The notes: generated by a model not told the origin, from the sequence alone. A stretch of DNA of 64,000 nt from Nodularia sp. NIES-3585 (GCF_002218065.1 NZ_BDUB01000001.1:5202837-5266836), one strand, 5' to 3'. Counted from the first letter of the stretch, positions 28,281-37,833 are shown. Translations and numbers: made by a program.

Positions 28281-29720
28281 ATGAATTTTTTTGATAAGTT
28301 ACATGGTAGTATGTTGGGAAATCAAAGCTTACTTTTTGTAGGACTTGACCCCAATCCTGAAATGATGCCAAAGCATTATAAATCTCAGGATGTTATCTTT
28401 GATTTGGATAATTGGTTACAATTTATTATTACTGAAACGGCTGATTTTGTCTGTGCTTATAAGCCGACTTTGGGATTTTATGAAGCTTTGGGAGTTCCGG
28501 GTTTAGAACTGCTGCAAAACACTTTAGCTGCTATTCCCAGCCATATTCCGATTATTTTAGATGCTAAACATAGTGATTTGAATACCAGTACGGTTTTTGC
28601 TCGTGCGGTATTTACAGAATGGAATATAGATGCTATTACTCTCAGTCCTTATACAGGTCAAGATCATGTCGCACCATTTTTAGTTTACCCTGATAAAGCT
28701 GTATTTATTTTATGTTGTACTTCTAATGTCGGTGCAGAAGCTTTACAACAGTATCCGACGAATGAATCCCCTCTTTATTTGCAAGTAGTTAAGGAGTCAA
28801 AGAATTGGGGTACTCCTGAACAATTAGGGTTGGAAGTAGGTACTACAAATCCTGAAGTTTTAGCCCTAATTCGGGCAATTGCGCCTGAGAGATTAATTAT
28901 GGCGCGTAGTGTTTGGGCTGAGGGTAGTAATCTGAATGAAATTTTAGCAGCTGGCTTGAGTGCTAATGGTGATGGGTTATTGATTCCGGTTCCTCAAGAT
29001 ATGTTGAGTCAACCAAAATTGGCTGAAAATATTCAGGTTTTACGCGCAGAAATTAATCAAGCAAAAACTAAAATTGTTGATGATGCTTCTACCTGTGCTG
29101 TGTGGTTACCTGATGTTAATGTTTTGAATCAGCACCCGCAACAAGATTTGATTTTACAACTTTATGATATTGGTTGTATTATGTTTGGCAGCTTTGTGCA
29201 AGCATCGGGAGCGACTTTTCCTTATTACATTGATTTACGCAAAATTATTTCTAATCCCCAAGTTTTTAATCAAGTTCTTAGTGCTTATGAGGAGATTTTG
29301 AATTCTCTGAATTTTGATAGGTTAGCGGGTATTCCCTACGGTTCTTTACCAACTGCTACTGGTTTATCTTTGCGTCTCCATTGTCCGATGATTTATCCCC
29401 GCAAAGAAGTAAAAGCACACGGAACTCGGAGGTTAATTGAGGGTAATTTTGCTCCTGGTGAAACGGTGGTAGTGGTTGATGATATTCTGATCACTGGTAA
29501 AAGTGTGATGGAAGGTGCTGAGAAGTTGAAGTCAGCAGGGTTGAATATTCAGGATATTGTGGTGTTGATTGATCATGAAAATGGTGTGAAAGCGAGATTG
29601 CTAGAAAATGGTTATCGAGGTCATTCTGTTTTTACGCTTTCGGAAATTACAGAAACACTTTATCAGGTAGGTAGAATTAGTCAGGAGCAATTTTTAGCTT
29701 TTAAAGCAAGTGAAGGTTAG
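28281..29720 (+). CDS. pyrF-pyrE: Bifunctional orotidine-5'-phosphate decarboxylase / orotate phosphoribosyltransferase
   Basis: Carries out the last two steps of UMP synthesis. The 479-residue protein has OMP decarboxylase first (about residues 1-270). It shows LLFVGLDPNP (about 17-26) and the catalytic LDAKHSDLNT (about 93-102) with the Lys/Asp array of the type 2 enzymes. Orotate phosphoribosyltransferase follows (about 290-479), with the PRPP-binding VVVVDDILITGKS (about 394-406) and the conserved RKEVKAHGTRR (about 374-384). This order is the reverse of animal UMP synthase and is typical of cyanobacteria. Length is as expected. Confidence 0.95.
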   Translation: MNFFDKLHGSMLGNQSLLFVGLDPNPEMMPKHYKSQDVIFDLDNWLQFIITETADFVCAYKPTLGFYEALGVPGLELLQNTLAAIPSHIPIILDAKHSDLNTSTVFARAVFTEWNIDAITLSPYTGQDHVAPFLVYPDKAVFILCCTSNVGAEALQQYPTNESPLYLQVVKESKNWGTPEQLGLEVGTTNPEVLALIRAIAPERLIMARSVWAEGSNLNEILAAGLSANGDGLLIPVPQDMLSQPKLAENIQVLRAEINQAKTKIVDDASTCAVWLPDVNVLNQHPQQDLILQLYDIGCIMFGSFVQASGATFPYYIDLRKIISNPQVFNQVLSAYEEILNSLNFDRLAGIPYGSLPTATGLSLRLHCPMIYPRKEVKAHGTRRLIEGNFAPGETVVVVDDILITGKSVMEGAEKLKSAGLNIQDIVVLIDHENGVKARLLENGYRGHSVFTLSEITETLYQVGRISQEQFLAFKASEG

Positions 29721-29808
29721 CTTTCTATAGCTGAGTGCTGAGTAGAAACTAAGTAGGGGATCTGAATCTCTCGGTGGAAAGCAAATAAGATACTAAGTTT
29801 ATTTATCA

Positions 29809-29909
29809 TATAGCGTTCCTATTTTAGTACAAAAACCCCACCCCCAACCCCCTCCGGTGCAAGCCAGGAGGGGGCTATGATATACCTTATATGATTAGGA
29901 AAGGCTATA
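29809..29909. mobile_element. MITE-like element, family with copy at 33251
   Basis: About 101 bp with imperfect terminal inverted repeats (TATAGCGTTCCTA at the left, TAGGAAAGGCTATA at the right). The core AACCCCACCCCCAACCCCCT is shared with the copy at 33251-33357. There is no coding capacity. It lies just before the AI-2E family gene. Confidence 0.6.
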
Positions 29910-29915
29910 TTATTT

Positions 29916-31004
29916 ATGTCTATTGCACTGAAAGAATTGCTTAAATGGTTAATATTAACCTTGCTATTTCCTCTAGTATTTCTCAACTTTTGGCTAATAT
30001 TTCTGTTTTTAAAGTCTTTTCAAGCCCTGGTGACAATTTTTATCTTGGCTACTCTGCTGGCTTTTGTTTTAAATTACCCTGTGGCGTTTTTCCAAAAAGC
30101 TGGTGTTAAACGGAACTATGCGATCGCCTTAGTATTGATATCTGCTTTGGTAATTTTCGCCGTCTTGGGTCTAACTTTGTTACCCATCATCTTACCACAA
30201 CTTAATGAAATAGCAAAATTACTGCCCCAATGGATTGATGCCAGTGACGAAAAAATCCAACTACTCGATAATTGGGCTATTAGCCACGGATTAAAAATTA
30301 ACTTTAGTCAGATTATTAGCGAGTTTACAGAGCGTTTACCCGATGAATTGGAGAATCTCACTGATAAACTTTTCAGTATTGTTGTAGAAACGATTGATAG
30401 TGTTTCTGATATTTTAATTACAGTCGTATTAACTTTTTATATTCTCTTAGATGGGCCAAGAATCTGGGCAGGAATATTTAAAAAATTGCCTTGGACTTTT
30501 ACTGAAAAAATACAGCGATCGCTTCAGCAAAATTTTCAAAATTACTTGCTGGGTCAGGTAACTTTGGCATCAATGATGGGATTTTTACTCACAGCTATAT
30601 TTTTAGTGTTTCAAGTTGAGTTTGGGTTAATATTTGGCTTGGGAGTGGGCATATTCAGCTTAATTCCCTTTGGTGATATTGCTAGTATCAGTGTAATTAC
30701 TTTAATCATAGCATCACACAATTTTTGGTTGGCAGTCAAAGTTTTAGTTGTAGCTGTGGTCACTGACCAGTTAATTGACCAAGCGATCGCACCTCGGCTT
30801 TTAGGTAGATTTACAGGACTGCGGCCAATATGGGTGTTGGTTGCTTTGTTGCTAGGAACCTCTATTGGCGGATTATTGGGATTATTAATTGCTGTACCCA
30901 TCGCTGGATTTATCAAAGATGCTTTAGATGGCTTTCCTCAGTCTGAAGATGTTGCAGGTGCAGAAATACCAGAGATGTTAAAACAGGAATCAAACTGTTC
31001 TTAG
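29916..31004 (+). CDS. AI-2E family transporter (PerM-like permease)
   Basis: A 362-residue membrane protein with the plan of this family: two or three N-terminal helices (about residues 10-90), a periplasmic stretch (about 95-150) and five helices at the C-terminal end. The family-typical IFGLGVGIFSLIPFGDIAS (about 241-259) with the conserved P-G-D and PRLLGRFTGLRPIWVLVALL (about 294-313) are present. Members export AI-2 or act as Na+/H+ exchangers in some bacteria; in cyanobacteria the role is unknown. The end overlaps the convergent DUF4174 gene by four bases. Confidence 0.88.
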   Translation: MSIALKELLKWLILTLLFPLVFLNFWLIFLFLKSFQALVTIFILATLLAFVLNYPVAFFQKAGVKRNYAIALVLISALVIFAVLGLTLLPIILPQLNEIAKLLPQWIDASDEKIQLLDNWAISHGLKINFSQIISEFTERLPDELENLTDKLFSIVVETIDSVSDILITVVLTFYILLDGPRIWAGIFKKLPWTFTEKIQRSLQQNFQNYLLGQVTLASMMGFLLTAIFLVFQVEFGLIFGLGVGIFSLIPFGDIASISVITLIIASHNFWLAVKVLVVAVVTDQLIDQAIAPRLLGRFTGLRPIWVLVALLLGTSIGGLLGLLIAVPIAGFIKDALDGFPQSEDVAGAEIPEMLKQESNCS

Positions 31005-31501
31005 TTACCCCTGTGCATTTCTCTTTGACGCATCGGCATAGCATCAATTACTTGAAAAATTACCTCTGGTAAGACAGGCTTTTGGTCACGCCGCTTTGAT
31101 TTACCATCTTTGCCAACAAGAACTGTCTGGAACTCTTGGGGGTTAATATTAAATTGTTTTCTGATACTGTCCACATCAGCCTGATCCAGGGTTTTACCTA
31201 ATGCACGACTTGTGCCTTCTGTAAATACTTCAATTAATAATAAATCTCGCTCTGGAAAACCAGCTTCTTGACCTTTTAACAGTTGCATTTGTCTTTTGTA
31301 GTCAGGACTATTTTCTGAAGGTGCAAACACGAGTAAAAGGCGGTTTTTCCATTGGTAGGAATTCAAATTAAAAGCCATAACTAAATTAGTAGTGGGTGCA
31401 GTTTCTAGTCTGCCTGATCCTCGGTCTAAGAATTGATTTGGTATTGAATAGCCAGTAGCAGTAATCAGCAGTAGTAACAGAATTGAAGGATGAATCAGCA
31501 T
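31001..31501 (-). CDS. DUF4174 family protein
   Basis: 166 residues. A signal peptide or membrane anchor occupies the first 20 or so (SILLLLLITATGYS). The rest is a thioredoxin-fold-like DUF4174 domain that begins SYQWKNRLLLVFAPSENSPD (about residues 48-67) and contains RDLLLIEVF (about 84). The domain lacks the CxxC of thioredoxins. The motif KDGKSKRR (about 130) precedes the terminal helix, as in family members. Function unknown. It converges with and slightly overlaps the AI-2E family gene. Confidence 0.8.
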   Translation of the reverse strand: MLIHPSILLLLLITATGYSIPNQFLDRGSGRLETAPTTNLVMAFNLNSYQWKNRLLLVFAPSENSPDYKRQMQLLKGQEAGFPERDLLLIEVFTEGTSRALGKTLDQADVDSIRKQFNINPQEFQTVLVGKDGKSKRRDQKPVLPEVIFQVIDAMPMRQREMHRGN

Positions 31502-31793
31502 TATTTATCCAATTTATTAAAAGACGATCAGCCGGAAACTACAGCCTACATTACCTTACGAAAAATCGGTTCAGCCCTAAGTCGGAATCTTGCTACTAAA
31601 ATGTTAAATTTATTTAAATGCCATTTCCGCTTCTATGGGTAAGCTTTTTTTTAGTTATGCCTAAATATAGTTAAATACTATATTGGCTAGAGCGCTCAGA
31701 ATGCCCACCCGACAAGAGCTATTTATTTATTGTGAAGTTAAGCTGCTGCAATCGTTGTAGAATTAGTCCTTTAGATATAGGAGGGCAAAACAA

Positions 31794-33146
31794 ATGACTC
31801 GTGTCATCATTGTGCGCCACGGACAAAGCAGCTATAATACCGAGCGGCGAATCCAAGGACGCACCGACGTGTCAAGATTAACAGAAAAAGGTTGTGCTGA
31901 TGCCAGTAAAGTAGGAAAAGCCCTCAGCAAAATTTCATTTAATGCTATTTATAGCAGTCCTCTCCAGCGAGCCAAAAAAACAGCTGATATTATCTATAGT
32001 GAGTTGGCAACTGATTCTGCAAAGTCTGTTGCGCCGCAAATTTCTGATCAGCTGATGGAAATTGATTTGCCTTTGTGGGCAGAAATGCTCAGTGCTGATG
32101 TCAAAGACAAGTTTACCGAAGACTACCGCATTTGGAAAGAACTTCCCCATGAACTGCGGATGTTGGTTAAGGATGGAGAAGGCACAAGAGAACATTTTCC
32201 TGTCCTCGCTATTTATCAACAAGCGCGGTTGTTTTGGCAAGAAATTTTATCCCGCCATCAAGGAGAAACTATCCTGATAGTGGCTCATAACGGCATTAAT
32301 CGCGCCCTGATCAGTACAGCTTTGGGCATTCCCCCTAGTCGCTATCATTGCTTACAGCAATCTAACTGTAGTATTAGTGTATTGAATTTTGCTGGTGGTT
32401 TAGGTGAACCAGTGCAATTAGAATCGATGAATCAGACGCAACACCTGGGAGAAACTTTTCCTTCCTTGCGACCGAATCATCAAGGAGTACGATTGTTGTT
32501 GGTACGTCATGGCGAAACCGAATGGAATCGGCAAACCAGATTTCAAGGACAAATTGATATTCCCCTGAATGATCATGGTAGAGAACAGGCGCAAACCGCC
32601 GGCGAATTTCTCCGAGATGTGCAAATTGACTTTGCTGTTAGTAGTTCCATGCTGCGTCCTAAAGAAACAGCAGAGCTGATTTTAGGTCACCATCCTAGTG
32701 TAAATTTAGAATTACAAGATGGTTTAAGAGAAATCAGTCACGGACTTTGGGAAGGAAAACTAGAAAAAGAGATAGAGCAAGAGTTTCCCGGAGATTTGCA
32801 GCGCTGGCGACTCGTACCAGCAGAAGTACAAATGCCTGAAGGGGAAAATTTACAGCAGGTTTGGGAGCGTAGTGTGGCAGCTTGGCAATTAATTGTGCAA
32901 ACTGCATTAACAAATCAACTCAAAACTGGCTTAATAGTAGCTCATGATGCTACTAACAAGACTTTACTGTGTCATGTTCTGGGTTTATCAACAGAAAACT
33001 TTTGGCATTTCCGCCAAGGTAACGGTGCAGTTAGCGTCATCGATTACCCATCAGGATTAAATGGTTTACCAGTATTACAAGCAATGAATATTACCAGTCA
33101 TTTGAGTGGAGGCATACTCGATAAAACTGCTGCTGGGGCTTTATAG
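31794..33146 (+). CDS. Two-domain histidine phosphatase
   Basis: 450 residues made of two consecutive phosphoglycerate mutase-like domains. Domain 1 (about residues 1-205) opens with IIVRHGQSSYN and has SPLQRAKKTA, the acidic MEIDLPLW and IVAHNGINR. Domain 2 (about 224-440) opens with LLVRHGETEWN and has SSMLRPKETA, REISHGLWEG and IVAHDATNK. Both catalytic histidine pairs are retained, so both halves may be active. Tandem forms of this size are widespread in cyanobacteria, where the substrate is unsettled. A strong Shine-Dalgarno (GGAGGG, about 31780) precedes the ATG. Confidence 0.88.
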   Translation: MTRVIIVRHGQSSYNTERRIQGRTDVSRLTEKGCADASKVGKALSKISFNAIYSSPLQRAKKTADIIYSELATDSAKSVAPQISDQLMEIDLPLWAEMLSADVKDKFTEDYRIWKELPHELRMLVKDGEGTREHFPVLAIYQQARLFWQEILSRHQGETILIVAHNGINRALISTALGIPPSRYHCLQQSNCSISVLNFAGGLGEPVQLESMNQTQHLGETFPSLRPNHQGVRLLLVRHGETEWNRQTRFQGQIDIPLNDHGREQAQTAGEFLRDVQIDFAVSSSMLRPKETAELILGHHPSVNLELQDGLREISHGLWEGKLEKEIEQEFPGDLQRWRLVPAEVQMPEGENLQQVWERSVAAWQLIVQTALTNQLKTGLIVAHDATNKTLLCHVLGLSTENFWHFRQGNGAVSVIDYPSGLNGLPVLQAMNITSHLSGGILDKTAAGAL

Positions 33147-33250
33147 AGAAGTTATCAACCTCTGGCAAACATGAAAATCAAACCACAGATACACATAAAT
33201 GTTGGTATTTTATCTGTGTTCCTCTGTGGTTATAAATAATAATTTCAAAT

Positions 33251-33357
33251 TACAGCACTTTTCGGTGTTATGAGGTACAAGAACCCCACCCCCAACCCCC
33301 TCCGGTGCAAGCGATGAGGGGGCTAAGATGTACCTTATATAATTGGAAACCGCTGTA
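33251..33357. mobile_element. MITE-like element, second copy
   Basis: About 107 bp with terminal inverted repeats of roughly 28 bases (TACAGCACTTTTCGGTG... against the complement of ...TTGGAAACCGCTGTA). It shares the core AACCCCACCCCCAACCCCCT and the right-hand TACCTTATAT with the copy at 29809. There is no coding capacity. Confidence 0.65.
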
Positions 33358-33412
33358 TATGACCAATAGTTTCTTAATTTTATCAGCCCTCGAATTTATC
33401 TGTGGGGGAAAT

Positions 33413-33443
33413 CCAAAATCTAAAATCCAAAATCCAAAATTGT
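33413..33443. repeat. STRR block (AAAATCC) directly before pyrC-like gene
   Basis: AAATCC/AAAATCT heptamers run up to AAAATTGTATGA, the ATG being the start codon. The block and the upstream TTTATCTGTGGG match the region ahead of glk. Confidence 0.8.
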
Positions 33444-34703
33444 ATGACGGAACTGCTACAACAAGTAAGAGTAATTGATCCAGGGTTAGACACTGACAAA
33501 ATAGCTGATGTACTAATTGCTGATGGTAAAATTCAAGTCGTCGCTACACAAATTGATCATATTAGTTCTGATACTCAAGTTAAAGATTGTCGGGGATTAG
33601 TTCTCGGTACTGGATTAGTAGATTTGTATAGTCACTCAAGCGAACCAGGATTTGAAGAACGAGAAACCCTATTATCTTTATTACAAGGTGCTGCTGCTGG
33701 GGGCTTTACTAGAGTGAGCATTTTACCCGATACATCTCCAGCTATTGATCACCCGGCGATTGTGGCACAGTTGCAGCAGAAGGCTAGAGAAATGGGAAAT
33801 ATGCCCCATCTTCACGTCTGGGGTGCGATGACTCTGGATTTAGCTGGGAAGCAATTGACAGAATTAGCAGAATTAGCGGGTACGACGGGAGTTGTTGGTT
33901 TTACAGATGGTAAGCCTTGGGAAAATTTAGGGTTTGTACGGCGAGTTTTGGAGTATCTCCAACCTTTGGGGAAACCGGTGGCGTTTTGGCCATGCGATCG
34001 CTTACTATCTGCCAATGGAGTTATGCGCGAAGGGGCGCAAGCACTGCGTTTGGGTTTACCACCAATACCAGCCAGTGCTGAAACTACCGCGATCGCTTCT
34101 TTGTTAGAATTAGTAGCAGCTACAGGTACGCCAGTACATATCATGCGCGTTTCTACGTCTCGCAGTGTGGAACTCATCGCCTCAGCTAAGGCTGCTGGTT
34201 TACCCATCACCGCCAGCACTACTTGGATGCATTTATTACTTGACACTAAGGCAGTTAAGAGTTATAATACAAGCCTGAATTTAGAACCACCATTAGGTAA
34301 TGCCAGTGATGTAGAGGCTTTACGTGCAGGAGTAAGAGAAGGTGTGATAGATGCGATCGCCATTGATCATGCACCTTACACCTATGAGGAAAAAGTCCAA
34401 GCCTTTGCAGAATCGCCTGGGGGAGCAATTGGTTTTGAGTTAGCATTACCCCTGTTATGGCAGAATTTAGTAGAAACTGGGAAATTTACAGCTTTGGAAT
34501 TATGGCAAGCTCTCAGCACTCAACCAGCAATATGTTTGCAGCAGAAACCGAGTGCAATTAGTCCTGGACAAAAAGCAGAACTCATGTTATTTGACCCTCA
34601 AAAACTATGGAAGGTGGAACGGAAAAATCTTTACACACTTTCTAGTAATACGCCTTGGATAGGACAAGAACTCAAGGGTCGGGTTCTGCAAATTTGGGTC
34701 TAG
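33444..34703 (+). CDS. Dihydroorotase-like protein with degenerate active site
   Basis: A 419-residue amidohydrolase of the type I dihydroorotase (PyrC) family. The fold is clear, with GTGLVDLYSHSSEPGFEERE (about residues 55-74), ITASTTWMHLLL (about 255) and AIDHAPYTYEEK (about 306-317). However, the metal-binding motif DxHxHxRxPG reads DLYSHSSEPG, with the first His as Tyr and Arg as Ser. PHHL reads WMHL, and the later HVST reads RVST. The catalytic Asp in IDHAP remains. Probably not a conventional dihydroorotase; it may be a regulatory or structural paralogue as known for inactive PyrC' proteins. An upstream GTG lies in the STRR block, so the ATG is chosen. Confidence 0.82.
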   Translation: MTELLQQVRVIDPGLDTDKIADVLIADGKIQVVATQIDHISSDTQVKDCRGLVLGTGLVDLYSHSSEPGFEERETLLSLLQGAAAGGFTRVSILPDTSPAIDHPAIVAQLQQKAREMGNMPHLHVWGAMTLDLAGKQLTELAELAGTTGVVGFTDGKPWENLGFVRRVLEYLQPLGKPVAFWPCDRLLSANGVMREGAQALRLGLPPIPASAETTAIASLLELVAATGTPVHIMRVSTSRSVELIASAKAAGLPITASTTWMHLLLDTKAVKSYNTSLNLEPPLGNASDVEALRAGVREGVIDAIAIDHAPYTYEEKVQAFAESPGGAIGFELALPLLWQNLVETGKFTALELWQALSTQPAICLQQKPSAISPGQKAELMLFDPQKLWKVERKNLYTLSSNTPWIGQELKGRVLQIWV

Positions 34704-34760
34704 TACTCTGTGAAATAGATGTTGACGGATAAATCAACGTATCGCTAAAGCGTTTACGTA

Positions 34761-35735
34761 TTACTCTTCTACGCGGTAGCCTAACTCTGCTAAAGTCAGG
34801 CGCGATTGTCGCCATTTTGGTTGCACTTTTACGAACAACTCTAGGTAGACCTTACCAGCAATTAGCTTTTGGATTTGTTCGCGGGCTTCGCTACCTATGG
34901 CTTTGAGCATTGAGCCACCTTTACCGATCAGAATACCTTTTTGAGAATCTCGCTCTACGTGTATGGTTGCAAGTATACGGGTAATAGTGGGCGATTCATC
35001 TACTCTATCAATAGCGATCGCGACTGAGTGAGGAACTTCTTCACGTGTTAACAGTAAAATCTGTTCGCGAATCAATTCACCCATGATAAAGCGTTCCGGT
35101 TGGTCGGTTACCAAGTCGGGGGGATAGTAAAATGGCCCGGTTTCTAAACGTTCAATTAATAACTGTTGCAGTTCTGGTAATCCTACACTCGTCTGGGCGG
35201 AAAATTTTACTATCGGCCATTGTTGGGCTTCAGCCAAAGCTTGGTAACTATGATCAATTAGCTGAAAATTTGGGGGTTGTTGGTCAATTTTATTCAAACC
35301 CAAAATTACTGGTGTTTCAGTCCGAGTCAGCAAATCGGCAATAAAGCGATCGCCTGCACCACAAGCTACCGATCCATCGACCACAAATAGAATCACATCG
35401 ACTGCATCAATGGCATTTTTAGCATTTCTTACCAGCACTTCTCCCAATTGATGATGCGGTTTATGAATTCCTGGTGTGTCTACAAAAATTAACTGCGCCT
35501 CTGGCGTAGTTAAAATCCCTCGTAAACGATTGCGTGTAGTTTGTGCTACGGAGGATGTAATCGCAATTTTTTGCCCGACTAATTGATTCATTAAAGTAGA
35601 TTTACCGACATTTGGGCGACCAATAATGCCGACAAAACCTGATTTAAATTCAGGAGGAGCCTGGGGGATAGATGCTTCTCCTGAAAAAGAGAAGATATTA
35701 TTATCGATACTAGTCACCTTTAGCTCCACCGTCAT
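34761..35735 (-). CDS. era: GTPase Era
   Basis: An essential GTPase that assists 30S ribosome assembly by binding the 3' end of 16S rRNA. The 324-residue protein contains G1 GRPNVGKST (about residues 38-46), G2 in the VAQTTRNR switch (about 63-70), G3 DTPG (about 86-89), G4 NKID (about 147-150) and G5 FSAQT-type (about 177-181). A C-terminal KH domain follows, with the GKGGSMLKAIGSEAREQI motif (about 275-292). The N-terminal ~30 residues are a cyanobacterial extension. Monocistronic and convergent with the pyrC-like gene. Confidence 0.95.
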   Translation of the reverse strand: MTVELKVTSIDNNIFSFSGEASIPQAPPEFKSGFVGIIGRPNVGKSTLMNQLVGQKIAITSSVAQTTRNRLRGILTTPEAQLIFVDTPGIHKPHHQLGEVLVRNAKNAIDAVDVILFVVDGSVACGAGDRFIADLLTRTETPVILGLNKIDQQPPNFQLIDHSYQALAEAQQWPIVKFSAQTSVGLPELQQLLIERLETGPFYYPPDLVTDQPERFIMGELIREQILLLTREEVPHSVAIAIDRVDESPTITRILATIHVERDSQKGILIGKGGSMLKAIGSEAREQIQKLIAGKVYLELFVKVQPKWRQSRLTLAELGYRVEE

Positions 35736-36176
35736 ATATTACACTTCAAATGAGTTGATTCTGGTCTTAGATACGCAATAAACATAATTTAACCCTGGCA
35801 TTTTGAGGACTGCCCTTATTTAAGTTTAATCTATTAGGGGTGTACTTAGAAAGCTGATAATTGGATACAGTAGCTTTCCCTGTCTCCAGCGTAAATTTGT
35901 CAACTGGAAGAAACAGGCGATCGCTCACAGCCATTTGGCATATGGCGTTGCTGATTTTAAATATGAATTTGTTTCACGCAAAGGCGCAAAGGCGCAAAGG
36001 TACGAAGAAGAAGAAAGGTCATTTTGGCATTTCATACTTTGATTCAGCAACGCCTGACATATTAAACATCTTGGAAAAAACAGCGGCATATATCAAGGCA
36101 ATACCGCGAGCGCTGTTTCTTGGATGCCCGGAGGGTTCGTTAATATGATTAAATTACTTACCTCACACTCAACACA
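35736..36176. other. Intergenic region between era and the carotenoid oxygenase
   Basis: A 441-base divergent promoter region. It holds a short tandem of ACGCAAAGGCGCAAAGGCGC units (about 35978-35998), a type of dispersed cyanobacterial repeat, and one GGCGATCGC HIP1-like site. A frame of about 95 codons exists here but has the composition of random sequence and is not called. Confidence 0.5.
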
Positions 36177-37574
36177 ATGACCATCACAGAAACGAATCCC
36201 TATCTCAATAGCAACTTTGCGCCAGTTCGAGAAGAAATCACCACAGATTCTCTCAAAGTCATCGGTGAGTTACCCGCCAACCTATCGGGGATGTTTGTCC
36301 GCAATGGACCGAATCCTCAATGGTCACCGATTGGTCAGTATCACTGGTTTGACGGTGATGGAATGTTACATGGTGTGAGGATTAGCAACGGCCAAGCCAC
36401 CTATTGCAATCGCTATGTGCGAACCAGAGGATGGAAAATAGAACAAGCCGCAGGTAAAGCCGTCTGGTCTGGATTCTTGGAACCGCCGCAAATAGATAAT
36501 CCTCATGGTGGATACAAAAACACTGCCAATACAGCCCTAGTTTGGCACGCTGGTCAGATGTTGGCGTTGAATGAAGGCGGCGCGCCTCATGGGATCAAAC
36601 TTCCTGATTTACAGACTATTGGTGAATACACTTACAACGACCAGTTAGTTTCTGCCTTTACAGCCCATCCCAAGGTAGACCCAAATAGCGGGGAAATGAG
36701 GTTCTTTGGTTACTCCTTTAGCCCACCATACCTGCAATACAGCATAGTTTCAGCCGCAGGTGACATAGTGCAGACAGTGCCAATTGACCTACCCATGGGA
36801 GTGATGATGCATGACTTTGCCATCACTGAAAACTATACAATATTTATGGATTTGCCCTTGACTTTCAACCCAGAAAGACTACAACGGGGAGAACCTGGGA
36901 TGATGTTTCAGAGCGATCGCCCTAGTCGTTTTGGCATTATCCCACGTCATGGAGACAACAGTAATATCATATGGTTTGAAAGTTCTCCTTGCTACATTTT
37001 CCATACCCTCAACGCCTACGAAGATCAAGATCAAGTAGTACTAATCGCCTGTCGCATGAGTTCTACTAGTGTATTGAAAACTGATGATTCACAAACCGAT
37101 CCAGATGCAGATATTCCCCGCCTGTATCGCTGGCGATTTAACCTCAGCACAGGTCAGGTTCACGAGGAAATGCTGGATGATGTCCCGGCGGAATTTCCCC
37201 GCATTAACGAAAACCTCGTGGGTAAATCAACGCGATACGGTTATGTGAGCAGAATGGGCAAAAGTTCCCTACCACTGTTTGACGGTTTAATAAAATACGA
37301 CCTGAGTAATAGCAAATCCCAAACCCATGAATTTGGCACAGGACGTTATGGCGGCGAAGCTGTGTTTGCCCCCAGTATTGCTGCTACATCTGAAGATGAT
37401 GGCTGGCTACTGACTTTTGTTTACGATCAAACTTCAGAAACTTCGGAACTTGTAGTGGTAAATGCCCAAGATGTCACCGCCGAACCTGTAGCGCGGGTAA
37501 TAATTCCCCAAAGAGTACCCTATGGTTTCCACGGTACTTGGGTTTCTGAGGAACAGTTGAGCAGTTCTTTATGA
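36177..37574 (+). CDS. Carotenoid cleavage oxygenase
   Basis: A non-haem Fe(II) dioxygenase of the RPE65/CCD family that splits carotenoids or apocarotenoids. The 465-residue length is typical. Four iron-binding histidines are recognisable: H164 in TAHPK, H212 in MHDFAIT, H276 in FHTLNAYE and a C-terminal one in GFHGTW. Further family landmarks are GMFVRNGPNP (about residues 38-47) and HWFDGDGMLHG (about 56-66). Nostoc strains carry several such enzymes with different substrate choice (full-length carotenoid 9,10-cleavage versus apocarotenoid 15,15'-cleavage); sequence alone does not tell which this is. A single-gene unit. Confidence 0.92.
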   Translation: MTITETNPYLNSNFAPVREEITTDSLKVIGELPANLSGMFVRNGPNPQWSPIGQYHWFDGDGMLHGVRISNGQATYCNRYVRTRGWKIEQAAGKAVWSGFLEPPQIDNPHGGYKNTANTALVWHAGQMLALNEGGAPHGIKLPDLQTIGEYTYNDQLVSAFTAHPKVDPNSGEMRFFGYSFSPPYLQYSIVSAAGDIVQTVPIDLPMGVMMHDFAITENYTIFMDLPLTFNPERLQRGEPGMMFQSDRPSRFGIIPRHGDNSNIIWFESSPCYIFHTLNAYEDQDQVVLIACRMSSTSVLKTDDSQTDPDADIPRLYRWRFNLSTGQVHEEMLDDVPAEFPRINENLVGKSTRYGYVSRMGKSSLPLFDGLIKYDLSNSKSQTHEFGTGRYGGEAVFAPSIAATSEDDGWLLTFVYDQTSETSELVVVNAQDVTAEPVARVIIPQRVPYGFHGTWVSEEQLSSSL

Positions 37575-37603
37575 TCAGGACTTACGCAAAATCATGAAAA
37601 AAC

Positions 37604-37660
37604 GTTCGCGAAGCGTGCGCGAAGCGCATACCGCATTCGCACAGCGTATGCCCCCAGGGC
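37604..37660. repeat. Dispersed GTTCGCGAAGCG / GCGCATACCGC element
   Basis: GTTCGCGAAGCGTGCGCGAAGCGC is a relative of the element at 11583. It lies in the 302-base gap after the carotenoid oxygenase; the gap also holds ATTACGA heptamers (about 37790-37818) and no gene. Confidence 0.6.
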
Positions 37661-37833
37661 TTTAGGACACAAAGAACACAAAAGAAAGAAGGTTTCACCA
37701 GAGTCATTGCGTAAGTCCTAATGATGTAGTTTTGTGGACTGCCAAATTCACACCAAATATTTTATTGGGTGGGGGCTTGTACCCTCTTTAATTACGAATT
37801 ACGAATTACGAATTAGTAATTATTTAGTCACTG

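Noticed and set aside
33402..33443. GTG start 42 bases upstream of the pyrC-like gene
   Set aside because: The added residues (IQNLKSKIQN) are a translation of the STRR heptamers.
35861..36148. A 95-codon frame between era and the carotenoid oxygenase
   Set aside because: It includes the ACGCAAAGGCGC tandem repeat and shows no conserved or structured segment.
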